Positions 45,562 to 54,926 of a DNA stretch of 64,000 bases are shown here, piece after piece. The translations under genes were made by a program, and so were the position numbers. Origin of the DNA: Cellvibrio sp. KY-GH-1 (GTDB taxonomy: Bacteria; Pseudomonadota; Gammaproteobacteria; Pseudomonadales; Cellvibrionaceae); contig NZ_CP031728.1 in assembly GCF_008806975.1 (NCBI RefSeq), positions 992,001-1,056,000 on the forward strand, given 5' to 3'. The notes beneath the pieces were generated by a model. It saw only the letters and a program-made list of their open reading frames with translations, made no database searches and had not been told where the DNA came from. The stretch's first letter is position 1. Each line of letters starts with the position of its first letter.

Positions 45562-47922
45562 ATGCGTAAACACACCCTAGTGGAATTCGCGACCCACCAT
45601 CCCCGGTGGATTTTTGTCGCTACCTTACTGATTACTGCGCTCTTCTGTACCCAGTTTCCCAGGATCACACTGGATACCAACCCGAAAAACATGTTGCCCC
45701 ATGACTCCCCCGTGCGGGTCTGGAATGACGGGATTGAACAGACATTCCGGTTGTATGAAGACACAATCGTGGTGGCGATTCATAACGAAAAAGGGGTAAT
45801 CAATACCAACACCCTCAAGAAAATCCATGTTGTTACCGAACAAATCCTTTCGATTGACGGAGTCGCCGCGCGTGATTTGGTGAGCTTTAACACCATCGAC
45901 CATATCAGTGCGGACGGTGAAGGCTTGGATATCGCCCCGCTAATGGCCGAGGCCCCCAACACCCCTGAAGAGTTGTCTGCGTTCCGGGCCAAACTGATTG
46001 GTAACCCGTTATTTGCGGACCGGATAATTTCCAGTGACGAGACCATGGCCGCGCTCTATATACCGCTGGAGGATGGCGCTAATGGCAAACAAGTTGCGGA
46101 CAAGATTCGCGACATCATTACAAGCCAGGGCGAAGGCGATGATTTTTACGTGGCTGGAGACCCGGTAGTCAGGGATACCTTCGGTGCAGACATGTTCACC
46201 ATGATGGGATTATTTGCGCCCATCGCGGGCATGATCATGTTTATTGCCATTCTGTGGATGTTTGGCAGTTTGTCCCTTGCAATGTCGATGATGGCGGTGG
46301 CCATGGCCAGTATCATTTGCAGTATGGGATTACTGATCGGGTTGGGATTTCCGGTGCACATTATGAGTTCCATGGCACCGGTATTTTTAATGGCCATTGC
46401 AACGGACAGCATCCATATTTTTAACGAGTTTTATCACCGCTTCCGTCAGGGTGGCAATAAACAACAAGCAATCCACGAGACCATGGACGCGGTCAGTCGC
46501 CCGGTGCGTTATACCGCACTGGCAACCGCCGCCGGATTTGCCGTATTGCTTTTCATGGAAATTATTCCCGTTAAAGTATTTGGCGGCGTCATTGTATTTG
46601 GCACCTTGCTGCTGCGTCTCCTCAGCTTCACGCTCATCCCTGCCTTACTGATATCGATTAACGAGAAAAAAATCCTTTCCGCCGTCGCACGCGAAACGCA
46701 CAAACAGCAATCCAAAAAAAGCTGGTTACAGAATCTGGCGGATGTGGCGGTCACCCATCCGAAAAAAAATGTCATGCTGGGTTTGTTGCTGACTGTTGTT
46801 TCCGCAGTCGGTATTACACAGATAACGATCAATAACAATTTGGTGAAATGGTTTACCCACAACAGTGAAGTACGCATCGCCGATGAGAAGATCAATGAAT
46901 CACTCGGTGGTACCGCATCCGGATACATCGTTGCCATTTCACCCAATGCGGATGGCATCAAAACACCGGAAAGCCTGCAATACATTGATGGTTTGCAAAG
47001 GCATCTCGAATCCATGCCAGAGGTTGGAAAAACGTTTTCGATTGTCGATTACGTAAAACGTATTAACCGTGTACTCCATGAGGACGCTCAGGATTATGAA
47101 GTAATTCCGACTGACGCTGACACCATTGCCCAATACCTGTTTTTGTTCGGCATGTCCGCGAAACAATCGGATCTGGACAACGTGGTGGACTATCCCTTCC
47201 AGCAGGCCAACATCTGGCTGCAATTAAAAACCTGGGATGCGGGGGCAATGCGCAATGTCATCCATGCCGTAGAAGAATACCAACACGAAAATCCGATAAA
47301 CCTCGAATTCAAACCCGCAGGAACTGCCTACTTCAATGTGGTGTGGAATGATGAGGTGCTCTGGGACATGCTGAAGGGATTTGTCCTGGCATTGCTGGTA
47401 GTATTTATTCTGCTGGCTATCAATTTCCGCTCAATCAAGTGGGCGATTGTCGGGTATATCCCGCTACTGTTTACCATCATGTTGATTTACGCCGTGATTG
47501 GCTTCTCGGGCAAAGATTTTGATATGCCGATTTCGGTCTTGTCATGTTTGTCGCTGGGCATGGCGGTGGATTTCTCGATCCATTTCATCAGCCGTTTGCG
47601 TCAGCGTATAACGGAAACCGCCGCGACCGGTGAATCACTGGCGGACAATTTGCGCTGGACTGCTGCACGGCCCGGCAAAGGCATTATGCGTAACGCTATT
47701 CTTTTTGCCGCCGCCTTTTCGGTAATGATGTTTGCCCCACTTACGCCTTACATCACTGTGGGCGCATTCATCGTGAGTATGATGCTCGTCAGCGCACTAG
47801 TCACTTTATTGTATTTGCCCGCATTGATTTTGTTATTGCAAGGCTGGCTGTTCACCACGTCCACATCTGACCATTCACCTTCAACTCTTTCTGCAACACC
47901 CTCTGTCGGAGAGCGCGCATGA
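45562..47922 (+). CDS. RND/MMPL-superfamily exporter (HpnN-like)
   Basis: About 786 residues from the ATG at 45562; a TTG at 45523 is in frame. Two repeats, each with one leading helix (RWIFVATLLITALFC; NVMLGLLLTVVSAVGI), a periplasmic domain and a five- to six-helix bundle (MGLFAPIAGMIMFIAILWMF; MLKGFVLALLVVFILLAINF). It resembles the MMPL/HpnN type of RND proteins that move lipids or hydrophobic compounds to the outer membrane, rather than the drug-efflux type, and has no fusion-protein partner. Overlaps the next gene by ATGA. Opens a four-gene operon with a cysteine desulfurase. Confidence 0.85.
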   Translation: MRKHTLVEFATHHPRWIFVATLLITALFCTQFPRITLDTNPKNMLPHDSPVRVWNDGIEQTFRLYEDTIVVAIHNEKGVINTNTLKKIHVVTEQILSIDGVAARDLVSFNTIDHISADGEGLDIAPLMAEAPNTPEELSAFRAKLIGNPLFADRIISSDETMAALYIPLEDGANGKQVADKIRDIITSQGEGDDFYVAGDPVVRDTFGADMFTMMGLFAPIAGMIMFIAILWMFGSLSLAMSMMAVAMASIICSMGLLIGLGFPVHIMSSMAPVFLMAIATDSIHIFNEFYHRFRQGGNKQQAIHETMDAVSRPVRYTALATAAGFAVLLFMEIIPVKVFGGVIVFGTLLLRLLSFTLIPALLISINEKKILSAVARETHKQQSKKSWLQNLADVAVTHPKKNVMLGLLLTVVSAVGITQITINNNLVKWFTHNSEVRIADEKINESLGGTASGYIVAISPNADGIKTPESLQYIDGLQRHLESMPEVGKTFSIVDYVKRINRVLHEDAQDYEVIPTDADTIAQYLFLFGMSAKQSDLDNVVDYPFQQANIWLQLKTWDAGAMRNVIHAVEEYQHENPINLEFKPAGTAYFNVVWNDEVLWDMLKGFVLALLVVFILLAINFRSIKWAIVGYIPLLFTIMLIYAVIGFSGKDFDMPISVLSCLSLGMAVDFSIHFISRLRQRITETAATGESLADNLRWTAARPGKGIMRNAILFAAAFSVMMFAPLTPYITVGAFIVSMMLVSALVTLLYLPALILLLQGWLFTTSTSDHSPSTLSATPSVGERA

Positions 47923-48722
47923 TTTCCCTGGTAAAAACACTGACCCAACGCAGCTTATTTGTTCTCAGTGCCGTATTGACGCCATCGATATGCATGGCAA
48001 TAGAGCCTACGCAAATTGTGCAACAGTCACTGGATGCGACCTACTACGCGGGCAATGACATGCGTACAAAAGTCAGCATGAAATTGATCAATCCCAAAGG
48101 CGATGTTCGTGAGCGTGAAATGACGATGCTGCGAATCAATCTTGCGGGTGGTGAGCAACGTTATTACACCTATTTTCATCGCCCGACTGATGTGAAAGGA
48201 ACGGCTTTCCTTGTGCAAAAATTTCCAGGCAAAGAAGATGATCGCTGGATTTTTGTACCTGCCATTAAATTGGTGAAACGCATTGCTTCTGATGACAAGC
48301 GCTCATCGTTTGTTGGTTCCGATTTCACTTACGAAGACGTATCCGGTAGAGAAGTTGCCGATGAAAGCCATACATTGGTGGGCGAAGAAGTGTTTGAAGG
48401 ACGTCCGGTTTACCGCATTGAAAGTAAGCCGGTAAAAGCCATCGACTACAGTCGTCGCGTGTCGTTAATTGATAGAGAACGCTTGCTGCCCTTGAGTGAA
48501 GAATATTTTGATTTGCGCAATCGGCCATCACGCGTATTCAGTGCAGTGAAAGTGGAACAAGTCTCCGACGTCTGGACCATTACGGCGCGCACTATGAAAA
48601 ATCTGGAAACGGGTTATCGCACTGAAGTGGTATATGACGAAATCGCTTACAACATTGGATTAGAGGCTGATATTTTTACGGAACGGTATCTGCGTAATCC
48701 ACCACAACAGTGGGTGAAGTAA
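47919..48722 (+). CDS. LolA-like outer-membrane lipoprotein-sorting protein
   Basis: 267 residues with a signal peptide (SLFVLSAVLTPSICMA, cleaved before IEPT). The mature part is the LolA/LolB-type beta-sheet fold common beside MMPL/RND pumps (MTMLRINLAGGEQRYYTYFH, RWIFVPAIKLVKRIASDDKR, FVGSDFTYEDVSGREVAD). Presumed to carry a hydrophobic cargo through the periplasm from the pump. Start overlaps the pump stop; four bases to the next start. Confidence 0.82.
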   Translation: MISLVKTLTQRSLFVLSAVLTPSICMAIEPTQIVQQSLDATYYAGNDMRTKVSMKLINPKGDVREREMTMLRINLAGGEQRYYTYFHRPTDVKGTAFLVQKFPGKEDDRWIFVPAIKLVKRIASDDKRSSFVGSDFTYEDVSGREVADESHTLVGEEVFEGRPVYRIESKPVKAIDYSRRVSLIDRERLLPLSEEYFDLRNRPSRVFSAVKVEQVSDVWTITARTMKNLETGYRTEVVYDEIAYNIGLEADIFTERYLRNPPQQWVK

Positions 48723-48726
48723 ACCC

Positions 48727-49959
48727 ATGCTGTTTAGAAAAACCGGAACGTTTTTGTCGGGTTGTTTGCTCTTGCTAGGCAGTATGCAATTACATGCCGA
48801 CATTAACGGCATGGTGCAATACCACTCAGCGGTGCGCACTGACACAGATTCATGCTCCACCACAGATTGCGAAATACCATTTTCGGAATTACGTGGCCAG
48901 GTAAAAGCTGAAAAATCATGGCGAGATAGTCAGCATTCGTTCACTGCCAACATCGAATTAATTCACGATTTCGTGTTTGATGAAACTGACTTGAACGCCC
49001 GAGAAATTTATTGGGATTGGGCTGGTGATGCAACCCAACTGCGCACCGGACGTCAGATGATTACCTGGGGCACCGGCGATATGTTGTTTATCAACGACAT
49101 ATTCGCCAAAGACTGGAATGCCTATTTTGGTGGCATGCCGATGGATTTCCTTAAGCTCCCAACGGATGCCATTAAATTTGATTGGTATCCGGGAGCAACC
49201 ACGATTGAAACGGTGATCGCCCGATTTGACGCAGACCATGCGCCTGAGGCACAGCGATTCGACGTACAAATGCCGCAAATGCCGTCTCCAATTTTTTTTC
49301 AAACACCGGATGATCAACCGGACGAACTGGAATACGCCGCAAAAGTATCGCGCAATTTTTCAGGGTGGGATGTCAGTGGTTATGCCTCCCGAAGTTATTG
49401 GCGTAGCCCTGCCTATCACCCCAATGATTCAGGCACATTGGTGTCCTATCCGCGACTCAATACTGTCGGCGCGAGCGCCACGGGGCAGATACAAAATGGC
49501 GTATTCAATCTTGAGGCGGGTTATTACCATTCACCGGAAGACTCGGCAGGCTCCAATCCATTTATTCAAAATAGCCAAAGCCGTCTCTTAACCGGATATT
49601 CCCGTCAAGTCTGGACTGACGCTACTCTGGGCGTGCAGTTTTATGTTGAACGCATGGAAAATTATTCAATTTATCTCGCTACGGTGCCAACAGCTGCCGC
49701 CGCAAAAGAAGAATGGAACAGGGTTGCCACAGTGCGCTTCACCCAATTTTTTTTACACCAGACATTAACGTTTAATCTGTTCAGTTATTGGGGATTAAGC
49801 GATAGCGACCGATTTTTACAATCCACAGTCCGATACGCCTTTAACGATCATCTCTGGGGCGAAATCGGGACCAATATTTTTTCCGGAAATCAGCAGGGAA
49901 TGTTCGGTGCGTTTGATCGCAACGATAATATCTACCTGACTCTGCGTTTCGCTTATTAA
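48727..49959 (+). CDS. outer-membrane beta-barrel protein (DUF1302-like)
   Basis: A 410-residue exported protein (signal peptide FLSGCLLLLGSMQLHA, then DINGMVQ). The mature part has the alternating pattern and terminal aromatic residue (YLTLRFAY) of outer-membrane barrels, with repeated segments such as LRTGRQMITWGTGDMLFIND, a motif shared by DUF1302-type porin-like proteins. It completes a pump / periplasmic carrier / outer-membrane set. Cargo unknown. Confidence 0.72.
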   Translation: MLFRKTGTFLSGCLLLLGSMQLHADINGMVQYHSAVRTDTDSCSTTDCEIPFSELRGQVKAEKSWRDSQHSFTANIELIHDFVFDETDLNAREIYWDWAGDATQLRTGRQMITWGTGDMLFINDIFAKDWNAYFGGMPMDFLKLPTDAIKFDWYPGATTIETVIARFDADHAPEAQRFDVQMPQMPSPIFFQTPDDQPDELEYAAKVSRNFSGWDVSGYASRSYWRSPAYHPNDSGTLVSYPRLNTVGASATGQIQNGVFNLEAGYYHSPEDSAGSNPFIQNSQSRLLTGYSRQVWTDATLGVQFYVERMENYSIYLATVPTAAAAKEEWNRVATVRFTQFFLHQTLTFNLFSYWGLSDSDRFLQSTVRYAFNDHLWGEIGTNIFSGNQQGMFGAFDRNDNIYLTLRFAY

Positions 49960-49968
49960 AGGTTTCTT

Positions 49969-51102
49969 ATGACTACGCCAATCTATCTTGATTACAACGC
50001 AACAACACCTATCGCACCGGAAGTGATTAACGTCATTACACAGTGTCTGACAGAATTTGGTAATCCATCATCCAGCCACGACTATGGTCGTCGCGCCAAT
50101 GAAATAGTTCAGCAAGCACGTGCACATGTTTCCCACTTAATTTCTGCTAACCCATCCGAAATCATTTTCACAGGCTGTGCTACGGAATCCAATAACCTCG
50201 CCATCCTCGGTATGGCACGTGCCTGTAATAATAAAAAGCACATTATTACCAGTGCTATTGAACATCCCGCTGTTATGCAACCGTGTTTACAATTGCAACG
50301 AGAAGGTTGGGAGCTAACGATACTGCCTGTGGATGCCAGTGGATTAGTTGATCTGAAAGTATTGGCAGAAAAAATTCGTCCCGATACTGCCCTGATTAGC
50401 ATCATGCATTCCAATAATGAGATTGGAACCATTCAACCGATTGCAGATATTTCACAGATCGCGCGTAAGCACGGTGTGCTGTTGCATGTGGATGCAGCGC
50501 AGTCGATCGGAAAAGTGCCAGTTGATGTGAACGAACTTGGTGTGGATGCACTGACAATTGCAGGCCACAAGTTTTATGCCCCGAAAGGTGTAGGCGCCTT
50601 GTATGTGCGTGAAGGTACCCCGATAAATTCCATCATGTACGGCGCCGGTCATGAACGAAATCTGCGCCCTGGAACGGAGAACGTAATTGCCGTGGCGGCA
50701 CTGGGCGAAGCAGCGCGCTTGGCAGCGAATCGATTGCCAGAAGCCGAACAATTTTTAAGAGAAATACGTGATGAATTACATTCACGCCTGAGTACTGAAA
50801 TTCCTGGTCTCGCATTGAATGGTCATCCTGAATTCAGACTGCCTAACACGCTTAATATTTCGTTCCCCGGCGTCAGTGGTCGCGCGCTTCTTGATAATGC
50901 AGGAGGTGTAGCCGCTTCGGTGGGATCAGCCTGTCATTCTCATGGGGATGCAGTGAGTGGGGTATTGGCAGCAATAGGTGTATCGGCTGACCGCGCGCGC
51001 GGTTCAGTAAGATTGTCGGTCGGCGTATCAACAACTGAAGACGAAATTAAACAAGCCAGTCAAATTTTAACGAGCAGCTGGAGGGCGATTAGTACTCAGT
51101 AA
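49969..51102 (+). CDS. class V aminotransferase, cysteine desulfurase (NifS/IscS-like)
   Basis: A 377-residue PLP enzyme with AAGG before the ATG. LDYNATTPIAPEV start, SSHDYGRRANE, HVDAAQSIGKVPVD (PLP Asp) and ALTIAGHKFYAPKGVGALYV with the Schiff-base Lys. The sulfur-accepting Cys is in VGSACHSHGDAVSGVLAAIG, in the loop of group I desulfurases. It is not linked to iscU or other Fe-S scaffold genes but follows the outer-membrane gene by nine bases in the operon controlled, I infer, by the ArsR-rhodanese protein. It may release sulfur from an imported or exported thiol compound. Confidence 0.9.
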   Translation: MTTPIYLDYNATTPIAPEVINVITQCLTEFGNPSSSHDYGRRANEIVQQARAHVSHLISANPSEIIFTGCATESNNLAILGMARACNNKKHIITSAIEHPAVMQPCLQLQREGWELTILPVDASGLVDLKVLAEKIRPDTALISIMHSNNEIGTIQPIADISQIARKHGVLLHVDAAQSIGKVPVDVNELGVDALTIAGHKFYAPKGVGALYVREGTPINSIMYGAGHERNLRPGTENVIAVAALGEAARLAANRLPEAEQFLREIRDELHSRLSTEIPGLALNGHPEFRLPNTLNISFPGVSGRALLDNAGGVAASVGSACHSHGDAVSGVLAAIGVSADRARGSVRLSVGVSTTEDEIKQASQILTSSWRAISTQ

Positions 51103-51268
51103 TACAAAATTTTTTTGGGCGTTGCCTTGTTCACATCGCTAATACACTACATAAAAAGTACGCTAAGATGCTAGTCACTTTTCATTGACGAGAAGTCAAT
51201 CATCATATGACATTAAGGTAAGCCAGACATTAAACTCAATATCCGGCTTAAGGCTTAACTGTTGCACC

Positions 51269-53587
51269 CTATTTACCGCCACAACTACCGCAGCACACAG
51301 TGTCTTTATTTTCAGGCGTCTTAGCTGGATCGATTGTTAACACACTGCCTTTTGATGAGGACAATAAACCCAGCACAACCTGCCAACTCACGGCTAAAGC
51401 ACCCACGATAAATACGACATCACCGAACGTGCGGACCCAGCGCAAGGTCACGAGTAAATCTGACTGCATAAATGATTCACTGCGTGCGTACCACAACCCC
51501 TCGGAAGCACTTGCAACAAACTGGATAATCCCCACTGGCAGTAAGCTGGTGAACAGCATTAGTGCCAAACCTATGTTCATCCACCAAAACGCCACTTTCA
51601 TTAATCTATCGCTAAACACTAATTGCGGGCGAATATAGCGAAGGATTAACAGCGAGAAACCCAGCGCCAGGAATCCATACACGCCAAACAAAGCTGCATG
51701 GGCATGAGTGGGTGTAGTATTTAAACCTTGCACATAGTAAAGCGCGATCGGCGGGTTGATCATAAATCCAAGCACACCCGCACCGAGCATGTTCCAAAAT
51801 GCAACCGCGACAAAAAAGGTCAAGGGCCATTTTATTTGTTGCATCCAGAGTGCGCGATTTTTCAAGCGCCAGTTTTCCCAAGCTTCATAACCTAGCACTA
51901 CAAGCGGTACGACTTCGAGTGCACTAAAGGTTGCCCCCACGGCCATTACCGGCGTAGTGGTGCCAGAAAAGTACAGATGATGAAAAGTGCCCGGCACGCC
52001 GCCCAACATAAATAACGATGCCGATGCCAGCGTGGCCGCCGTTGCCATGGGCCGCGATACCAACCCCATACTGCAGAAGATAAACGCGAGTGCAGCGGTT
52101 GCAAACACTTCAAAAAAACCTTCAACCCAAAGATGCACAACCCACCAACGCCAATACTCCATTACAGAGAGATGTGTGCGTTCACCGTAGAACAAACCGG
52201 CGCCGTAAAATAATCCAATGGCGACAACAGATGCGGTTAACAAAGCTAATAAATTTTTATCGCCAGGTTGTCTTAACGCCGAGGTAATACCGCGCATCAT
52301 TAAAAATAACCAGAGTAAAATTCCAATAAACTTTCCTATTTGCCACACTCTGCCCAAATCAACGTACTCATAACCTTGGTGACCAAACCAGAAACTTAGA
52401 TTGGTCGGTATGCTATGTGCGATGGCAAGGATATTACCGATAAACGAACCCACCACCACTGCAATCAACGCCCAGAAGAGAATATCCACCCCTAGCTTTT
52501 GATACTTAGGATCTTTACCGCCGTTAATAATTGGCGCAAGGAATAATCCAGCCGCGAGAAAACCAGTAGCAATCCAAAACATGGCTGCCTGAATGTGCCA
52601 AGTACGTACCAGCGAATAAGGGAACCACTCAGACACATTAATGCCGTAAAACGTTTGCCCTTCCACAGTGTAATGCGCGGTGAACCCGCCCAGAAAAACC
52701 TGGAAAGTAAAGAGAGCGACTACAACAAATAGATATTTTCCCAATGCGCGCTGCGAAGGCGTGACGGCAAAGGTTGTAATAGGATCGACATCTGGTGCAA
52801 CGGTCTCCTCCTCATTTTCTTTGCGCAAAAACGCCCATGCCCATACCAGAGCGCCTACACCTAAAACTAACAAGACAACGCTGGCAATTGACCACACAAT
52901 ATTTTCCGCTGTGGGCCTGTTGTCGATCAGCGGTTCATGGGGCCAGTTATTAGTGTAAGTCGCCTCACCCGGTGTGCGCTCGGTAGCTGCTGCCCATGCG
53001 GTCCAAAAGAAAAACTCTGCCATGCGTTCGCGTCGCTCAGGGTCAGGCAGAGTGTTTTCTTTCATCCCATAATTTTCACGCGTTTTTTGTAGCTCTGGGG
53101 CATCACTGAATAACCGCTGATAGTAGTCTGCGGTTTGCGCAATTGCCTGCGCGCGCCGGGCTGAGATGAATACGCTGTCTGTATCTGCACTATAGGTATT
53201 CGTGCGATAAGCAATTTTTAAATCGTATTGCAGCGCGTTTTGTTGCGCGCCATCCAAGTCAGCATAGGCTTTACCAAAAGCATCTTGTGCGGCTAACTCC
53301 AGCCAGTTCAGTAATTCGCGATGCAACCAATCCGCAGTCCAATCCGGTGCCTGATAAGCGCCATGCCCCCAGATCGAACCCAGTTGCATGCCGCCAACAG
53401 ATTGCCACGCCGTTTGCCCATCCAGAATAGAATCGTGAGTCATCAATACTTCACCACTTTCACTGACAACCTGTGCTGGGATTGGTGGTGCATTGCGATA
53501 AACCTCGGTGCCAAAATAACCGAGCAGTGAAAAGGTAACGGCGAGCACACCAATTAAGATAAACCACAGCTTGCGATACTCACCCAT
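51269..53587 (-). CDS. norB: quinol-dependent nitric oxide reductase (qNor)
   Basis: A 772-residue single-subunit NO reductase. The extra N-terminal segment (about 1-220, with GGMQLGSIWGHGAYQAPDWT) that corresponds to a NorC-like domain without heme marks it as qNor, taking electrons from quinol; helices of the heme-copper core follow, with metal-binding His in RTWHIQAAMFWIA, VVHLWVEGFFEVFA, GTFHHLYFSG and THAHAALFGVYGF. It reduces 2 NO to N2O in the inner membrane. The C-terminal CCGSCGGK is Cys-rich. It overlaps the end of the ytfE-type gene by eight bases, so both are in one NO-responsive transcript. Confidence 0.94.
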   Translation of the reverse strand: MGEYRKLWFILIGVLAVTFSLLGYFGTEVYRNAPPIPAQVVSESGEVLMTHDSILDGQTAWQSVGGMQLGSIWGHGAYQAPDWTADWLHRELLNWLELAAQDAFGKAYADLDGAQQNALQYDLKIAYRTNTYSADTDSVFISARRAQAIAQTADYYQRLFSDAPELQKTRENYGMKENTLPDPERRERMAEFFFWTAWAAATERTPGEATYTNNWPHEPLIDNRPTAENIVWSIASVVLLVLGVGALVWAWAFLRKENEEETVAPDVDPITTFAVTPSQRALGKYLFVVVALFTFQVFLGGFTAHYTVEGQTFYGINVSEWFPYSLVRTWHIQAAMFWIATGFLAAGLFLAPIINGGKDPKYQKLGVDILFWALIAVVVGSFIGNILAIAHSIPTNLSFWFGHQGYEYVDLGRVWQIGKFIGILLWLFLMMRGITSALRQPGDKNLLALLTASVVAIGLFYGAGLFYGERTHLSVMEYWRWWVVHLWVEGFFEVFATAALAFIFCSMGLVSRPMATAATLASASLFMLGGVPGTFHHLYFSGTTTPVMAVGATFSALEVVPLVVLGYEAWENWRLKNRALWMQQIKWPLTFFVAVAFWNMLGAGVLGFMINPPIALYYVQGLNTTPTHAHAALFGVYGFLALGFSLLILRYIRPQLVFSDRLMKVAFWWMNIGLALMLFTSLLPVGIIQFVASASEGLWYARSESFMQSDLLVTLRWVRTFGDVVFIVGALAVSWQVVLGLLSSSKGSVLTIDPAKTPENKDTVCCGSCGGK

Positions 53588-54260
53588 GATTCACCTCCAG
53601 AGCACCATCAATTCGATCAAATAAAATATTGTTTTCAAGATGAATATGATCCATCAGATCCGCCTTTAAGGTTTCTAATCCCAGATAGAGTGCGCGCCAG
53701 GTATTACATGCGCCCTTGGGTATAACAATACCGCTTGTGATGTGATCAATATCCGCGAGTGCAGCCCCGTGATCGTCGTGTTCGCGGCGCATCATCGCAA
53801 TGGGTTGGACAGCCATGCCAGTAATGCCACGGCTAATCATCGGAAACAGAATTTGCTCCTCCTTCTGCATGTGGTTTTCCAGCTCTTGCAGCATGGTTTC
53901 CAAAAGTTGCGTCAAACCTGCAGGGCACTCGGCATGCCCGCCATGAACCAACTCCACTCGCTGGGCAAGGCGAATCAGTTCCGGAAGTTGTTGACGATGC
54001 ACATCGTGATAACGAGTGAGAATGTGTTCGATCAACTCAATATCCGGCACATTTGCCCACTCTTGTTCCGCTGGCTGCAGTGATTGCAGCACCTCTAACT
54101 CGGCAGTGAGCGCTTCTAAATTTAAGTCGCGGTCACTTGCAGCATCACGCAAGCTCTTCTTTCCACCGCAACAAAAGTCCAACTGGTATTTATGAAAAAT
54201 CGCGGTGGCCCCCGGAATACTCCGTGCAAGTTGGCCAAGGCTTTGGTCGGTAATAGTCAT
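53580..54260 (-). CDS. ytfE: di-iron iron-sulfur cluster repair protein YtfE/ScdA
   Basis: About 226 residues from the ATG at 54260 (GGAG upstream), matching the E. coli start (SLGQLARSIPGATAIFHKYQ, then LDFCCGGKKSL with C30/C31). The C-terminal hemerythrin-like domain supplies the di-iron ligands, seen as HDVHRQQLPEL, HGGHAE, HMQKEEQILFP and REHDDHGAALADID. Such proteins repair iron-sulfur clusters damaged by NO. It overlaps norB, and two NsrR-like sites precede it. Confidence 0.9.
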   Translation of the reverse strand: MTITDQSLGQLARSIPGATAIFHKYQLDFCCGGKKSLRDAASDRDLNLEALTAELEVLQSLQPAEQEWANVPDIELIEHILTRYHDVHRQQLPELIRLAQRVELVHGGHAECPAGLTQLLETMLQELENHMQKEEQILFPMISRGITGMAVQPIAMMRREHDDHGAALADIDHITSGIVIPKGACNTWRALYLGLETLKADLMDHIHLENNILFDRIDGALEVNHG

Positions 54261-54333
54261 GATGTCACTCTCCGGCTGCAATAAAACGACGGTCATTAAG
54301 GGGAACCCGGCAACTCTGCCAAACAACCCAGTT

Positions 54334-54356
54334 AAGATGTATTGTAAATGCATCTT
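54334..54356. promoter_or_regulatory. NsrR-like binding site 1
   Basis: The 23-base stretch consists of AAGATGTAT, centre TGTAA and ATGCATCTT. It closely fits the published NsrR palindrome (AANATGCATTT and complement). Lies between the divergent ytfE-norB and DUF454-nnrS-nsrR operons. Confidence 0.88.
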
Positions 54357-54359
54357 ATA

Positions 54360-54382
54360 AAGATGTAAAATGAATACATGTT
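54360..54382. promoter_or_regulatory. NsrR-like binding site 2
   Basis: AAGATGTA, centre AAATGA, ATACATGTT: a weaker second copy three bases after site 1, closer to the plus-strand operon. The two sites could let NsrR control both divergent operons separately. Confidence 0.7.
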
Positions 54383-54422
54383 TAAAGGTAAAGATTTTAA
54401 TACCGTCCACTTCGCGCTATAG

Positions 54423-54926
54423 ATGAAAGAGAAACTGAGAATGCCTGCCTACTCCACACTGCCGCAGCCTGTAAAAGCCGGTTACCTTGTGCTTGCATGC
54501 TTATCATTGCTGATCGGTATGGTTGGTATAGTGACTCCACTACTGCCTACTACACCGTTTCTATTATTGTCAGCATGGTCTGCCGCAAAGGGCTCACCGC
54601 GCTTACACCACTGGTTAACCACTCACCCAAAGTTAAGTAAGCCCCTGCGCGCATGGCAACAAGATCGGGCAATTCCCTCCTCCGCTAAAGGATTGGCAAT
54701 AGTGATGCTTGCTTCCAGTTGGCTGTTATTAATATTTTGGGGAGTTCACTGGGCGACTATCAGTGTCACCTTGTGTTTATTTGGCGCGATCGGAATTTTT
54801 ATTTTTACGCGTCCCTCGCCACAAGATGAAGATTGCATGACTCCCGACAACATTATCCTGTACAAAGGATGCAAGGTTTACAGCGATATTCGCGCCTATG
54901 CCGATCCAGAGGTTTTTCATGAGTAA
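54423..54926 (+). CDS. DUF454 (YbaN-type) inner-membrane protein
   Basis: 167 residues (or 161 from the ATG at 54441). Three hydrophobic helices with the DUF454 signature: LSLLIGMVGIVTPLLPTTPF, LLLSAWSAAKGSPRLHHWLT and a long segment PLRAWQQDRAIPSSAKGLAI. DUF454 genes recur next to denitrification and NO-response genes; the role is unknown. Its stop overlaps the nnrS start. Confidence 0.85.
   Translation: MKEKLRMPAYSTLPQPVKAGYLVLACLSLLIGMVGIVTPLLPTTPFLLLSAWSAAKGSPRLHHWLTTHPKLSKPLRAWQQDRAIPSSAKGLAIVMLASSWLLLIFWGVHWATISVTLCLFGAIGIFIFTRPSPQDEDCMTPDNIILYKGCKVYSDIRAYADPEVFHE

Noticed and set aside
51220..51249. hairpin downstream of norB
   Set aside because: Arms AAGCC/GGCTT are interrupted by mismatches and no T run follows.
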